Positions 44,802-58,400 of a stretch of 64,000 bases of DNA are shown in pieces. This DNA comes from Tigriopus japonicus (taxonomy: Eukaryota; Arthropoda; Copepoda; Harpacticoida; Harpacticidae): NCBI GenBank assembly GCA_010645155.1, contig CM021319.1, forward strand, positions 693,920 through 757,919. The letters are read 5' to 3'. Position numbers and translations under genes: made by a program. How positions within the stretch are numbered: the stretch's first letter is position 1; each line of letters begins with the position of its first letter. A model generated the notes under the pieces. That model saw only the letters and a program-made list of their open reading frames with translations, was not told where the DNA came from and did no database searches.

Positions 44802-46009
44802 CCCTTGGAGGGGTTCGCATAAACTCAATGCAAATCATATCCATGGCAACTGATACGTTTCCTATCCTCTTCCCCCTCTTTCATCATTCTTGGCATAAGA
44901 TGCAAAAACCATCGGTTGCCATCCGAGTTGTTAACTAGGTTGTAAAAGAGAAATATATCATTTGAATCATCTTGATTTGGGTGTCATGAACTGTCAGAAA
45001 ACTTCTTCTTGGCAAACAACCTTCCTTGGGTGGATTACAACAGAAATTGAAATATTTCTCATTTTCCTGGAAACTTTCAAGTTTTGAAGCATATTCTGCA
45101 TGCAAAGAGGCTAATCTAACACTAAGCCAATCTATTTTTGCAATTATTATACAAACAGTGGACAACCAGTAAAGCAAATCGAGAAAGCAAAAGTCAAGCT
45201 CGAATGCGCAAGATGCCGGTGAAATACTCGTAGATTTTCCTCCTAATCATCCCCGGGTAAAAATATGGCTTCTTTGTTTGGCAAATTATGGCTTTGTCCC
45301 TGTTTGACTTTTTGCATAACGGTGAGTTAGTTAGAAAATACAGTACTAATCAAGTTTTTCCGTACCAAATTTGGATGGGAGAAGTTTTTATGTGGGTAGT
45401 TTTTTTCTTGCCTCAATATTCATCCCCTATTTCCTCGTTATTAAGCGCAAGGTTATCAACTGATCATTTGGTACGAGTGATGTCACTAACTATGAAGTTG
45501 GTTTTGCTCTCTACGAATTTTCGTTTTTGAAATTCGAAGCTCAATTTAGAAACAATTAAAGAAAGTCAGGTCATTCGTGCATGTTTTGTGATTTGCTGGT
45601 TCATAATAAGTCATTAATATCATGAAAACATTTATCATTTGCCTCGCAATATTTTGCAATGCTTGACCAAGGACTTGCATTTTAAAAAAGATTTAAAATT
45701 ATTTGGAGAAATTTTTGAATTCACAAAGTTCTTAAATATTGATAATTTCCCATCGTTTCTTCCATCCGGAAAATATTTGGTTAGTCCTCCCAAATGTGCA
45801 AAATGAGCATACAATTAGCATATAATTGTTGCATTGTAACAACAACACGACTTTTGCACTTTTGGGCTAGCCTTAATGCACTGAAAAAGATTGGAGTTTG
45901 AAATTAAAGTCAAAGATTTTTTTTGTCCAAAAAATCTTGAAACTCAACTTTTGGATACTTTTTAGTATTACCATACGTCGTACACATGATTTTTTTTTTC
46001 TAGCTTATT
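44802..46009. other. Intergenic stretch, no gene seen
   Basis: Downstream of the RMDN stop codon. Short frames only, with no repeat recognised. Confidence 0.5.
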
Positions 46010-46498
46010 TTACGGGTTTGTAACCGATACAAGGGAATGAAATTTCCTGTAAGTCAATTGAGTCATTTTGAGTCAACGCAATAAAATATTTGGTCAGATA
46101 ACTTGTTCGAATTTGCCGCTCTAGGGCAACCTTGAATATAAGGTTGGTCAGGAATGGTTAAAAGGAAGCTGTCTAATTCTCGTTTAAAACTTGATAATGA
46201 ATTATCTGTGCTATAGAATCGTCGGAGAGAACTTGGCAACAAATTGTAGAGCGTCGGCCCTGTTTAATATGGAGGAGGATTTTAGATTTTTTGCGAGTTT
46301 CTTATCGCCTGAATAAAACTTGTACCTGACCTCACATGTGATGCCTCTTCTTTCGCTGACATTAAAATTTATCCCTGGATTGGGACACAAATCATGAATG
46401 CATTTAAAGACAAAAAGTATCTGGTACCGCTCGTACCTTCGCTGGACACTGTATACACCAAGGGACCGAAGCCTTTCCCAATAACTCAGTTGCTTCAT
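46010..46498 (-). pseudogene. Non-LTR retrotransposon ORF2 C-terminal fragment, frameshifted
   Basis: Reading leftward from 46498 the frame gives LSYWERLRSLGVYSVQRRYE, then RYQILFVFKCIHDLCPNPGI, then SERRGITCEV. After a frameshift near 46260 the homology continues as GPTLYNLLPSSLRRF and SFKRELDSFLLTIPDQPYIQ. This is the ordered C-terminal block of jockey/CR1-like ORF2 proteins. It is 5'-truncated and dead. The fragment at 3595-4040 shows the same motifs. Confidence 0.75.
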
Positions 46499-46619
46499 CC
46501 CAGTAATTGATCGCGTTAATTAATTTCATTAATTAATTTATTTCAATTTGAAAAATAATTCAAAAAGATTGATTTCAATTTCAAAGTGAATTTTGCATGT
46601 ATATGATTTTTTGTCAGTT

Positions 46620-46649
46620 GATTTCGGTTTCGGTTTAGGTCCATCACTA
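46620..46649. mobile_element. Terminal scrap of a family I hAT MITE
   Basis: TTTCGGTTTCGG followed by GGTCCATCACTA reproduces the right end of family I elements. The remainder is absent. Confidence 0.65.
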
Positions 46650-49223
46650 GTCACAACTTTTTACGAGGATTTGTTCACCTCAGCAATATTGAAATATTGG
46701 AGCAGCCATCGTTCGTTATCGCGAGAATCAAGAGCAACCGAGTAATCGACTTTCAATCCCTTCAAATGTCAAAGTTAAGGATCCAGCGATGATATTCAAG
46801 GCAACCCAGGAAGGCATCTTCGGGTGGAAGAAGAGCTAGCTTTCAGAACAAAACCAAGCAATCCCGCACGCGGCGATAGTCCGTTTCAGGATAATTTATT
46901 ATACTTTCTTTCAGGCCAGAATAAGAAAAAGAGATTCGATTTTTTTTTCTCCTACGAATTCTCAGCGTAAGAATGGAACTTTCTTTTTGCATTTTGGAGA
47001 GTCTCATTCAAATTCAACGACGAGGAAAAATACTATTTCAGGATGGTGCCCGATTAGGCTTTGGGGTCGTCTTTTGTTTAGGATCCCATTTCCACCCAAC
47101 TCTTTACTGTTGAGAGCCGGTGTTCTTTGCAAATAAACAGAAGAAATGTAAACCAACCAAGTAAATAAATAAAAGTCTCATTTCTTTTTGGCCTTCATAT
47201 CACGCCACGATCTGGAAATTAGTCCCTTGAAGGACGCGGTGCACGATAAAATATGCTCCTTTTGCTTCCGAGAGCAAGCTCTCTTTCTCTCTCTCTCTCC
47301 CTCTGTTTTTGGCGCATTTCTTGATGATCCAAATTTGTTGAACGAGTTGCATTTCTTGAAAAATCGTAGGCAACTCGAATGGCTCCCATTTCTTTTGCCG
47401 CTTTAACCTTTAGTGCAGGCTATCTGTCAAAAGGGCGTCTGGCCTTTTTTCGGTCTTGGTGAGGTCCCCTGGAACAACTTTTTTCTTCTGCAGTGGTCTC
47501 ATCACACGAATGGTTCTTCTGGTTCTCATGTGGTTTCGTTGGTGGGTGGTGCAGAACTTCACATGAAATGGTTGATGACTGAAGATTATCTTGACCATCG
47601 ACCAATTTGCCAATCCACTTTTTTGCGTCCTTTGCCCAACAAAAACAAAAGGGATTTTCAGCACTTCCCTTAACGTCGATTTGGCTCTCCAACGCATTTG
47701 ATTCAGGTACTTCTCATGCATTTTTTTGCAATTTGAGCACACTTTTTAAGACCATGGAAGTCATTTAAAAACACCTTTTTTAGTAAAACTCTTCTTAAAA
47801 TGGCTCTCTGGCCTTCGCTAATCTGAGTGATTTTGTAGAAGGCTCAACTGGGATGAATTCAAAACGAAACCTTTTTGCTCGTCTTGATATGGAACCAATG
47901 TTTCATTTGCCATGGTTTTTGCAATATCAAGCGGTGAAGTCATTTGAAAAGCGAAGCTTTAAGTTTCATTTTGCACAGCCTTGCTTGGCCATTGGGAGCT
48001 TCTTTCCTAAGATGATTATCCATTGAAGGTTTGCACAGCTCTAAGAACCAGTTCAAGTGAAATGCACTTGATGTCAAAGCAAATTGATAGGCGGTTATAA
48101 ATCTGAGCACTCTCTTTAGGACCCAGCAAAAGCACGCAAACAAGAATTCCCTTCATGCTCCGGATGACCAAAAAAATCTTTGGTCCCAAGCAAAAGACAC
48201 TGGTCGCAATTCGGACTATTCCAGGACACAGAGTACATGAGTTTCAAAACTGAATTTGTGTCACATGCATTCACTTTTTTACGGTGTTTTGCATGGCCTC
48301 GTGACCAACTGATATTGGGGAAATTTGGATCCTTGGGGGAGGACATGATTTGTGGGCCCCGGAGGAGCAAATTGGAACATAGGATGTGGCAGATGCAGTC
48401 CTCGGATGCATTCCTTTAAGTAGACATCGGAGGAAAAACGATGGTTGCAGTAGGGTCATAATTTATACCTCCAGAATTCGTTGTGGATTACCTTGGGAAC
48501 CGCAATTGGTTCCAGAAATTACAAGGTGTCAAATTTGCTAGTTTGGAAATGTGTTCCTAAAAACAAAGCTTGGGAAAATCATTTGAGGGTGTGCAAATTG
48601 CAGTTTTGTTCTTTGGCTCTGTGAAACTTTTAACTTCAATTATTTTTGATCTCTTGATCTTTGTGCGCAATTCCGAGGCATGTCAACGAATTTCGCAAAA
48701 TGTGATGGTGTGCCATTTTTGTTTTGATGACTTGGCACTTTGGGGTTCCATCAAGTCGTGTCGCTAGTGGGCAATGGTTTTTTAGTACGAACGTGGCTTC
48801 ATTTCATTGATAATTTTAAGAGACCTTGAGTGGATTGGATAGTGGGACTTAAAAGTTAAAAAAAGAGTAAGTGTTGTGTTAACAACCGGAAGGTGTGTTC
48901 AGAAATATAAGGAGATTAATCGTGTGCAGCAAATTTGCACACAAAGTGGCTTCATAAAAAGGGACTACATTTTCTTTTAAATGTACTGAAGTTCATGAAT
49001 TCAATTAAATTGGTACTGAAATAGCGAATACTCGCTTGCTGAATTCATAAATTTAGAAAGAGCCCATCTGCTCAACTGCACCAAAATTGAAATTAGGCCA
49101 TTGTTGTGAATTTTCCAACAGCTTTTTTACTATGAAGGGATGGAAGACTTTTTCCGATTAAAGTTTTTACAAATACAATCAGAAAGGTCGACGATCAGAC
49201 ATGTTATAGACATGAATTGAAAG
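46650..49223. other. Intergenic stretch, no gene seen
   Basis: Many short overlapping frames on both strands without domains. A CT-rich microsatellite lies at 47279-47305. Confidence 0.5.
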
Positions 49224-49845
49224 CTTCCCTGGATTAACGGATTAATCGATTAATCCATTGAAAGTGATGAATCAATGAAACAAAATCAAAATTGTGCATT
49301 TTCCGTCTCCAAGTTGTTCTCTTGTATTACATTGCAAAAACAATTCTGAAAGAATATGAAATTGAAGATCTAAAAAAACATATATACCAAGCATAGGTGT
49401 TTTTTGTACAACCAACGTTTCATCAACTCTAGATTAATATGTTTTTGTATCAAAATAAATATTTTTTTTTTCAAAATTCAATTACAGGCAACCAACTCCC
49501 TTTGTTTTGAGATTTACGTTTGTGGGCTTTTTCGCCTTCTTATGATTGAGGACAGTTGTTCCAAATCAATCATTAAATTGAATATTAAACTGTTGTGAAG
49601 CTTGTCACTAAACCTAAGGTGTTTAAATCCTGAAATTAATCATTAATTGAGATTAAAAGGAGTTCTAATCCTAAAGTTATGTCTTTTTACTCTAACATGA
49701 TATTTTCTGGACAGTTCCAATTATCTCGTAGTCATTAAGCCAAAAAATTCGGTTTTGATTGTTTTTATTTTGGGTTATGATCATTTTCAGATTAATCCAT
49801 TTTTTCGATTAATCCAGATTAATTCTTATGGATTTATCCGGGATG
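49224..49845. mobile_element. Possible MITE with TAATC-rich termini
   Basis: CTTCCCTGGATTAAC at the left and the inverse of CATCCCGGATAAATC at the right form 15-bp imperfect inverted termini. Repeated GATTAATC motifs follow inside each end. No target duplication was found, so this is tentative. Confidence 0.4.
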
Positions 49846-50295
49846 CTCTAGGCATGATACGACGAGATGTCTATTGCTAGCAAAATCCAATAAAACCATG
49901 TGATGTAAAAAATGTAAGTTTTACTTTGACGTATCAATATCTAGCTAGATATTTTGCTAATTGATTTTGAACATGTTGCTATTAATGGGATGATGGTGTT
50001 CCCTTTCTACAAAGTAAAAGATTGCCTGGATGGAACATGCTACGGCGGAGAAAAAATGAATGGGAGTGCATGCACTCTCAAAATGCAAGTAGTTTGACAA
50101 TTTTCTGTTGTTATCCTTAGCTATGTAACTTTTCAATTTGTGCAAACTCAACATACGGATTTTCATTCATGATTTGGTTGACTTGGAGTTCAGGAGCAAA
50201 GGTTTCAACCTTTAACTCAAACTCTAAAACGAACTCATAAATCCAGCCAGAGTTGGAGAGAGTCAACTATCCAATAAGTTTGCGCGGTTTGTTTC

Positions 50296-50630
50296 CAGGG
50301 TTGGTTTATTCCCGTCCCGTCGAAGAAAATCCCGTCCCAGGGATTCCGGGATTTTCCGCAATTTCCGATTTTTTATATTATAGTATAAAGATCGTACTTT
50401 TGAATTGTGTCTTAATAGGTTCAGTTAAGGACATGTTTATGTTCGGTGATTGAAAACAGATGTTTTAGTGAAGTTACAATGTTATTGCCAGATTTTAACT
50501 TTTATCTTTGCCATTTTGCCTCCTTGAGATGCATTCACATTTAAGAATACCACGTTTTCAGTCATATTTTTTGGAAAGTTATGGATAATTCCGTCCCGGA
50601 AACCCGGGGATAATCCCCAGACCAACCCTG
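50296..50630. mobile_element. hAT-type MITE, family III, copy b
   Basis: It begins CAGGGTTGGTTTATTCCCG and ends GGGATAATCCCCAGACCAACC followed by CTG, the termini of family III (compare 40163-40529). TTCCGGGA and TCCCGGAA blocks lie near the ends. The flanks do not match, so the insertion is old or rearranged. Confidence 0.7.
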
Positions 50631-53600
50631 CTTTAGCACTTTTTTGCCACTTAATGGAGAGGCGCACTTAGTAGAGATAAAGAAATACACTTGTAATTAA
50701 TTGGTTCACGTACAGTGTTCCTTTTTAGGGAAGTTCACTCATTGGGTACTTAATTTATTGGACTAAAAGGACAATGTTGGTAAATGTGAGCATTACTATC
50801 ATCACTCTTAAAGTTATTATTATATCAAGAGACTTTATGGACTGAATGTAATACACCTTGGTAGGAGGCAAAAGTATTCTTTCATTCAGCTTTGCTTATT
50901 TGCTATCTGGGTAACTTATTCTTGAAACTTTGACACACTCATACCATCTGTTCAATCTGGCTCAATGTTTTTGTTCGGCAAGCCTGGGGTTCTCCTCCGA
51001 GCTTGTTTTGGACTCTTGTTGGGCGTGTGTAGTATTTTGATAGTGGAAGTGTAGTAAAAGTTGTAGTAGTTTCGGAGCGTGGTCACACACATACACACAC
51101 AGAGAGCGAGTCCGCATGTACACGAGCGAGCACTCAGTACACTAACTAACACGCTCAGCATGACCATGCCTGCTTTCAATCCCGAGCTCGATCAGACAGA
51201 CGAACCGCTCGACTCGCTCAGACGAGCCGTCATCATCACCAACACCATAATCATCATCATGGTTGGCTATTCATGGAAGAAGCATGGAAGCCTCAGCTCT
51301 CAGGTTTGGCCGTGAAATCGACCACAACACGAGACAAAGACCTTCGCACGCGTTCCATCTCAAACCATGGAAGAGAAGAGGGCCAGGAAGCCTGTTATGG
51401 CCTTCTCTGGCGCTTCAATTGGCAAGCCTGAGCTCTTCCATGCCGACTACACGCCAAAAAATCGGGCGGCAGACACAAGAGATTGGCCTCGCTCTGCTGT
51501 CTGTCAGTCCTTGCTAAAACAAGGTCTTTGTCAGCCACCGAACTTTATAGCAAAGGTTGTGTCCTGTGTCACAGTGGCCTTATCAACTTGACAAGGGGAA
51601 GTTGCATCCAAACCAAGATGTTCAACTGAGGGTCAAAGTGGGCATTAGGGTAGCTGAGCGATTCGCCAACTAGAGCACTAGTAATTCTAGCACGGCAAAC
51701 AAAGTAGAGAGAGGTACATTGATTCACTGCTGACTTCACAGTCTGCACGGCGTCTTTGTTCGAACTAATCATCATCAGAACGGCTGATGGTGAATGTACT
51801 CGGATAATACTTTTTGTTTGACTCTTGACAAACGTGTTGACAATTAAGGCATCGAGTGTTAACCGTTCATCGCTGACTGGTTCTTTGGGGTGATTGGATT
51901 GAGTGACTTTGGGTATCGATTGAGATAAATATGAGCTTGCATTACGTGACCCGGAAACTCAAAACCCAAAGCTTGTCCGAAGGATCCAACGACAGTGGGC
52001 ACAATGATCATGAAAAGGTAGGTTGAAATAAGCATAATGATTTAGATCCAATCTTAAAAGTGGTTTAAAAACGTCGAAATAGTTCTTGTCAATAGTTGAG
52101 GGCTGTAGGGAGTAAAAGAGCATGGTGAAATTCGCTCGAATAGGGTGTACTTCATTCTGCTCCATTATAATACTTTTAATATCCCCCAATAACGTTGAAA
52201 ATCAATTATGGAAGAGCCTTGAATCTGGAGTGGATTGTTTCATTTTGAATTAATGGTATTGAATTTGACATAACATCACAACCGTATCATGGAAAGCGAT
52301 AGTAATATCATTACAGACGCTAAATAATCTCTCTTAAAGGGAAATTGAATTTTTAAACAAGAGGTTACTTGTGTTTTGGAGAGAATGACAAACACTTTTG
52401 TTCGACGATTTTCCTGGTTGCAGTACGATCCACTTCATGCACTACATCCCATAAACGCATTCTGCTAAAAAATGCGACATGCATCTGTTTCTGGGACTTA
52501 ACCCCAAGTTCCCAGATTCAATTCCACACAGCACTCATAAAACCCTATAAACTGAAATACCCACTGTACTAGGTAGTAGGGACTCAACTCATGGTGTCCC
52601 CCTGAAGTCGTTGGATCTTGAACTAGATTAGTTTTCAGCCAGGTCTCATTTGGACCACATTTGAAAATGAAAAATGGAAAAGGAACTTGATTGCATTTTC
52701 ATATGAATGCACACACATTAACCCAGGACTGAAAAAACGCTTGTGAGTTGTTCAATTCATACGTTTATGCCACATACAGTACATCTCCACTAACAAACTG
52801 GCTTCATTCACGGTCTTCCCATGGAGCATTCAGTCGTGCTTGGCTAACTACGTTAATGTGGTACGGTGAAAGAAGGAGCCCTTCAACATTAACTCCCACA
52901 AACCCATTGGCCTTCTTCGATCCCAGTAAATTCTTCCTCCGTCTTCGAGGCTCTCGTCAACAGGGAATAATGTGTACCGTATACTGTATATACTACTACT
53001 ACTTTGTGTATACTGTGAGTGTAAGAGGCTCTTTTCGTGGTGGTCCCTTCGCTTGAATGGTTGAGAACTTGAGAGCGAAGACGATGGAGAACAACAGAGT
53101 CTCTCTAGTCTCTCGCACTCAAAGACATGCAATTCTACTTAAGGCACCCCAAATATAGACTACAACTTCGATGTGGCATTTCCATTGCAAGAACGAACGA
53201 CGGGAATGGGGAGTCAGAGAAAGACATACTACTGTACGTAGTACACACACACGAGGAAAGGAAGTTTCGGACGATTTGTCGATCGCCCTCTTGTGGAACT
53301 TTCTGAAAGACGTCTTGATTTCCATTCGAAAGACTTTTAAGGGCAAATTTCTTAGTCGCTTTCGATCGTAGAATTTTACATTTTGAACACAACACCAAGT
53401 TTCAAAACTTCGAGAGATTTGCTCGGGTTTAAATGTAAAGTCTAACGTACATCTGGAAGGAGAGCAAATCGATTTTGAAACTACACATTGCTTCTTTTTC
53501 GGCTTCTGGAATGTCTCTGCGGATGAAACATGGGAGAGGAAATAGCCAGTCTAAAAGATTGCATGTGGGTGGCGATATTTGACCTTTCCAAATGCGAAAT

Positions 53601-54274
53601 GAAATTGATCGGGAAAGAGCTTTCAACCAGAGATGCATGCATCCACAATGTCCTCAATATCAATCAGCCTTTCGACACTGAAACCTAGATACATCGCTAG
53701 CTTTTTATTGATTCAAAGGAGACATGTCTTTTCCTAATATGTTAAGAGGGCATGTCAAGATCCGATGAACTCTAATAATACACAATGCTCCTAAAGTGAC
53801 TATCATTTGTAACATTCATCATTTATCCGGTGTCAAAAAAGAGATGGTGGGAATATTTTACTCGTTCTATGAATGGTTATGGCGATTATTTCACGAAAAT
53901 AATAAACGAGGTTGCTTTCCACAAATTATTTTGGGGGAAGTTTTCCTCTCTGAGGTTGTCAAAGAAACTGGATCAATCGATAAATTGGGGTTAAGTGATG
54001 TAGAGCCCAACAAGGAAAATCAGTGGCAATATTGGATGAAGAAGTATACGCATCAGTTTTAGCGGAATTGATTGGCCGTAAAAAAAGTGAGCAAAGCAAT
54101 ATGTTTGGAAAAAAGAACACCCTTTTGAACGATAAAAGATTGATGAGTCATTTGGAGAGTTATCAAAAGATGTTTTCCAAATGAACAGGATGGTAATGAA
54201 CAGGATGGTTGAAACTGACATGTTAATCCTCGATTAAACCTTTCTTGGTGCCAAGATCATTGAAATGACCACAA
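50631..54274. other. Intergenic stretch with no supportable gene
   Basis: 51060-51330 is more GC-balanced and has a short ATG-started frame at 51160 after a CA-repeat and a CTCAGTA sequence that could be an initiator. It could be a 5' exon, but its donor is not convincing. 52750-53350 and 53796-54062 hold frames without recognisable domains. Confidence 0.4.
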
Positions 54275-54589
54275 TTAACCCTGCAAAAATGTCATCTTTT
54301 ACGCGCTGATCAGCGCATCTTGTCAAATTGAAACAAAGTTGCCAGCTAGTGGTGTGAGTATCAATGCAACCCTTCCGCAAAAGTTCAGGATCTTTCCTTG
54401 CTGTTTGATTTCTTTGTTGTGGTATTATGTTATCAAAATCGAATATTTTCGAGGAATTTTATTGTGAAGAAGATGTAAAACGTTTCCCTAAAAATTGGCA
54501 TTACGAATAACTGTCTGGCAACTATGTTTCAATTTGACCACAAGAGGCGCTGATCAGCACGTAAAAGCTGACATTTTTAGTAGGGTTAA
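54275..54589. mobile_element. piggyBac-like MITE with TTAA target site
   Basis: The element (54279-54585) is flanked by TTAA on both sides and begins CCCTGCAAAAATGTCA, with the near-inverse AGCTGACATTTTTAGTAGGG at its right end. Inverted arms of about 75 bp include GCTGATCAGCGC near each end and CAAATTGAAACA further in. TTAA duplication plus CCC termini is the piggyBac signature. Non-coding. Confidence 0.82.
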
Positions 54590-55429
54590 CTGACTTGTTT
54601 TTATTTTCTATCAAGGTCAATCATTCGGCTCAAAGTTTTTTCAGCAGTATTTGGAAATATTCTTGTTTAATTTCTTTTCAATGTCCATTCTCAAGTAAAT
54701 AGGATGTCGTAAAAAACATTTCAAAATGTCTCTAGAAATGCAAAAACACAATATGCAAAGCGGTTTTTTTTCGATTTGGTCGGACCTTTGTTTCTTGTGG
54801 GGCCAAAAGATACGAAATATGCTTTAAAAACATTTTTATCACTCTCTGTTCTTGAAATAAAAGGCAAAGCACGTAAGTTTTTTAAGTCATTGATTTTAGT
54901 AACTGTAACAAATTCAAGATATTTTGTTAGCAATGAATCAAAACTGGTCAGTCGAACCAGACACATCAAGTATCATTAGAAAAAGGATTGAAATTCCAGT
55001 TTTTGGTGAATGAGGAAAAATATAGCAAAATGTATTTACACGTGCTGTGAATGCTGCCAATACGAAAAAACTAGCTTCCACGCCGCTATTGAAGAATTAA
55101 CATTCGAATAACCAAAACCGCCATCCTTGCCTTTCTACAAAACATATCGGATACGTACTTTGGTAGTACGTTTCTAACACTTCTTAAAAAACAAACGTTT
55201 TCGGTAATGTATGCTAAGCTATTAGCTCTTTAGGGAGTCTTCTTTGTTAGTTTTGGCCATCAACTTTTTCAAAAACGCGATATGAAAGGAAATTTCCAAT
55301 ATTGAGCGACAGCTCTAGAGTACGGTTGGTGAATCATCTTCTTGTCTCAAAACCGTTCTTTCAAAGAACGCGTCTTTTCCATGCGTCTAAATGACGATAT
55401 CTGAATGGATTCGTTCTCTTTCATTTCAG

Positions 55430-58400
55430 TCCTCGACAAACGACGCTGATGATTCCGGAACCGAGTCCGATGAAGATATGGACAAAAAAGATGCCTCTTC
55501 AAATGGTAAGCCTATTTTTAGTCGAATTATTGTAAGGAGCAATCCATTTAGTATAATAATTTTTCGGGGGATTCTTTTCTCTAAAAAAGTGTATAAATTC
55601 AACGAACTTCGTTTGTTATGGGCAATACATTTTGCCACTAATGATCAAACGGAATGGGATATACTCAGCCTTTTTCAAGGTAATATGATTCCAATTTGGA
55701 ACTGAGTATGGGAGAAACCAATGAGGAGACTTTGTACTGCAAACTTTATTGGTATATTGGCTTATTTAAGAACCCGTGAAATTTGAACGAGGCCACCGAT
55801 GACATTTTTTTTTTAGAAATAAATGCAATGTTTTCCTCTGGAAATAAGAGTGCGTGTATTGAAAAGATCAGCGCTCTTTGCTAGAGCTGTGCTTCAATTT
55901 ACGCTTCGTTTGATTGAGGCTAAAATTAACGCTCTCACAATACTCAGTACATAATCTTACACAAAATGAATGAGGCTGCCCTCTTCTGGTGTGTTTTACC
56001 AGAAGAGGGCTAGCTCATTCGCATTGTGCTCTATTCTGTACTAAACATTGAGAGGGCATAAATTCTGCCTCCGACGTTCAAATGAGTTAAAATTAGTAGT
56101 ATGGATTCTTTAAAGTCTGTAGTTATTGCGCATAGTATGTAATTCACGTAAAGGTAAAATTATTTGCCTTATTGAGCCAGACAAAATTTTCTAGACCCTA
56201 GCAGTCTATAATTATTCAAGTGTCCATACATACAATAAATCTCGATTGAAGTCATAACATAACATTAATGTCATTTGACTGACTTCTGACTTGATGGTCA
56301 TATGAATAATTCCTGACCCAGGTGAATCATTTCATCTACCTAAGTCCTATTTAAATGGCTCGACCAGTCTCCAAGAACTCAAATTTATTCCCAATGTTGG
56401 CTAGCTAGTTCCACAGAAAAGGTAACCATGCATGTATTGCGTTTTTTAAGCTAGTATGAAGCTCAAAAGACAAATGTTTTTTGCCAATTTCCAAGGGGCA
56501 AAAGAGAAAATGGAATACAAAAAGAAAGGAGTACACACGTGCCAAGACTTAAAAATTCAGCAAACAAGGAAATGGAACTAGCACATCACAAAATAACACG
56601 TGGTACATACAGCTACTGCAAATATTTGCAACGCCAAATAACGCCCAAAACATTAGTTGAAGCTTACTTTTTCCGTACACACTAATCAAACGCTATATAG
56701 TGCACCAATTCTAATGCCCTCCATTGCAAAGGCCTGAAGAGCAAACCTATCGATTTTTAGATTTTCTAGAAATTGAAAGAAATATCAAAGTTTGAATGAA
56801 ATCTTTGGCTTTCCGCTTTCTTCTTGAGCCTGGCAAGAATTAAAGACTCTTGAATACATAACATTCAACAGTGTAACTTTGCTCGAGTTTGAAAGTCTAC
56901 GTTTACCAATTTGAACATTCAAACTTTGAAGCGTGCAAAGCTATGAAGGCTGAATGGGTGGAAAGCTTCCAAACTCGGGCTTATTTTTCTTTGCCTCAAA
57001 ACCAAGTAGCGGCTTATTGTTTCCAAGGATACACATGAACAACAGGCACTTCAATGTAGTACGTTCTTTCTTTGAGGGAAGGCTTTGTTTAACAAGACTT
57101 TGCAATTGACTCAAGCAGGTTCATTTCCAAATGCGCGCCGTAATAATGTCACGCCTAGATGGGGAAATTCTCCTTTGGATGGAACGAGACTTGATAGCCG
57201 AAAGAGCTTCTAGTATTTCGCCTGAGAGCTTGTCATCAGGGATTTGCCAGACTCAATTTTGAGGCGGGTGAAAACTTAATTTCGCCACTGAATATGAAAT
57301 TCTGGGCAAGAAAAACATAACTTCCCTGACATCAAGATATTTCATTTGGAAGAGACCTGAAAATGAGTGTGAAACACTGAAGGAAGGCAAGTGAAGGAGA
57401 GTAGCTCCTCGGGTTTTATTGGGCATTCATTATTCCTGCCCTAGAATTCTAATTTCTTCCTCCTTTTTTAAATTCATCCTCGACTTGAGCTCAATTTTGC
57501 TTGCCGGGAATCACGTGCTCAAAGGTAATTTGAGATGGTCTATTTCAGGCCCATCTGGCTTTTACCCACAGTTTTATATTACTAGAGGTGGAAGTGAATC
57601 CAACTTTTTGATAATGTGGTTTATTTGAATTGATATTTAGTGAGCACAACTTCTAGTCTACTTCCACATAGCTCTAAACCATGTATATTCAGTGGGTAAA
57701 TAAAATATGAATGAGAAATTTTGTAGAATTAGAAGCCTTTAAAAAAAAAAAAAGAAGATTGGAAGGGCTCTGAAAAAAGACCCGTTACCATAATTCATAT
57801 TTAATAAAAATTTTATTGAGAAACAATGTTTTGATTACAATGACCAAACGAGTTCAAGATCAAAAAGATCTGGAGCACTATATTTTGAATTCTGAAATGA
57901 AAATGAGTGATCGACAAGATGCTTTGGTTCGCTCGAAAAAATGAGCGAGTGCTGCCAAAAATTTGCAAACCAATATTTCCGTATATTGTCTGACTTTGTT
58001 TAAGAAAGTGCCGTTCGTTCACCCATTGAATTTTCTGCCATATTTTGACGGAAAATTTGAAAAAAAACTTGGTTAACGAGAACTTGAATTGTCTTAAATT
58101 CAAAGTTTTGTTTTGGCCTCAAAAATGTGTGATTACAAAGCGTCTATTTTCCTCAAAGAAGAAAACTCTGATTCTCAAACCCGGTTCTTAGCTCTTTCCA
58201 CGTAATACTTCCCACATCATCTCGATTAACGTACAATTAACTGACGTATAGTATGAATTGATTGTACAAAGAAAAAATAACGAGGTATTAGTGAGTCATT
58301 TCCCACGAAATAAGCCGATTTATGTGTTTCGACACTAGTAAAATAATACCCATCACCCAAAAACGAGAAAATTGTTAAATGAACCGCAAAAGAAAACATA

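Noticed and set aside
51160..51315. Candidate first coding exon near a CA-repeat promoter-like region
   Set aside because: There is no consensus donor in a matching phase and no similarity to any downstream product.
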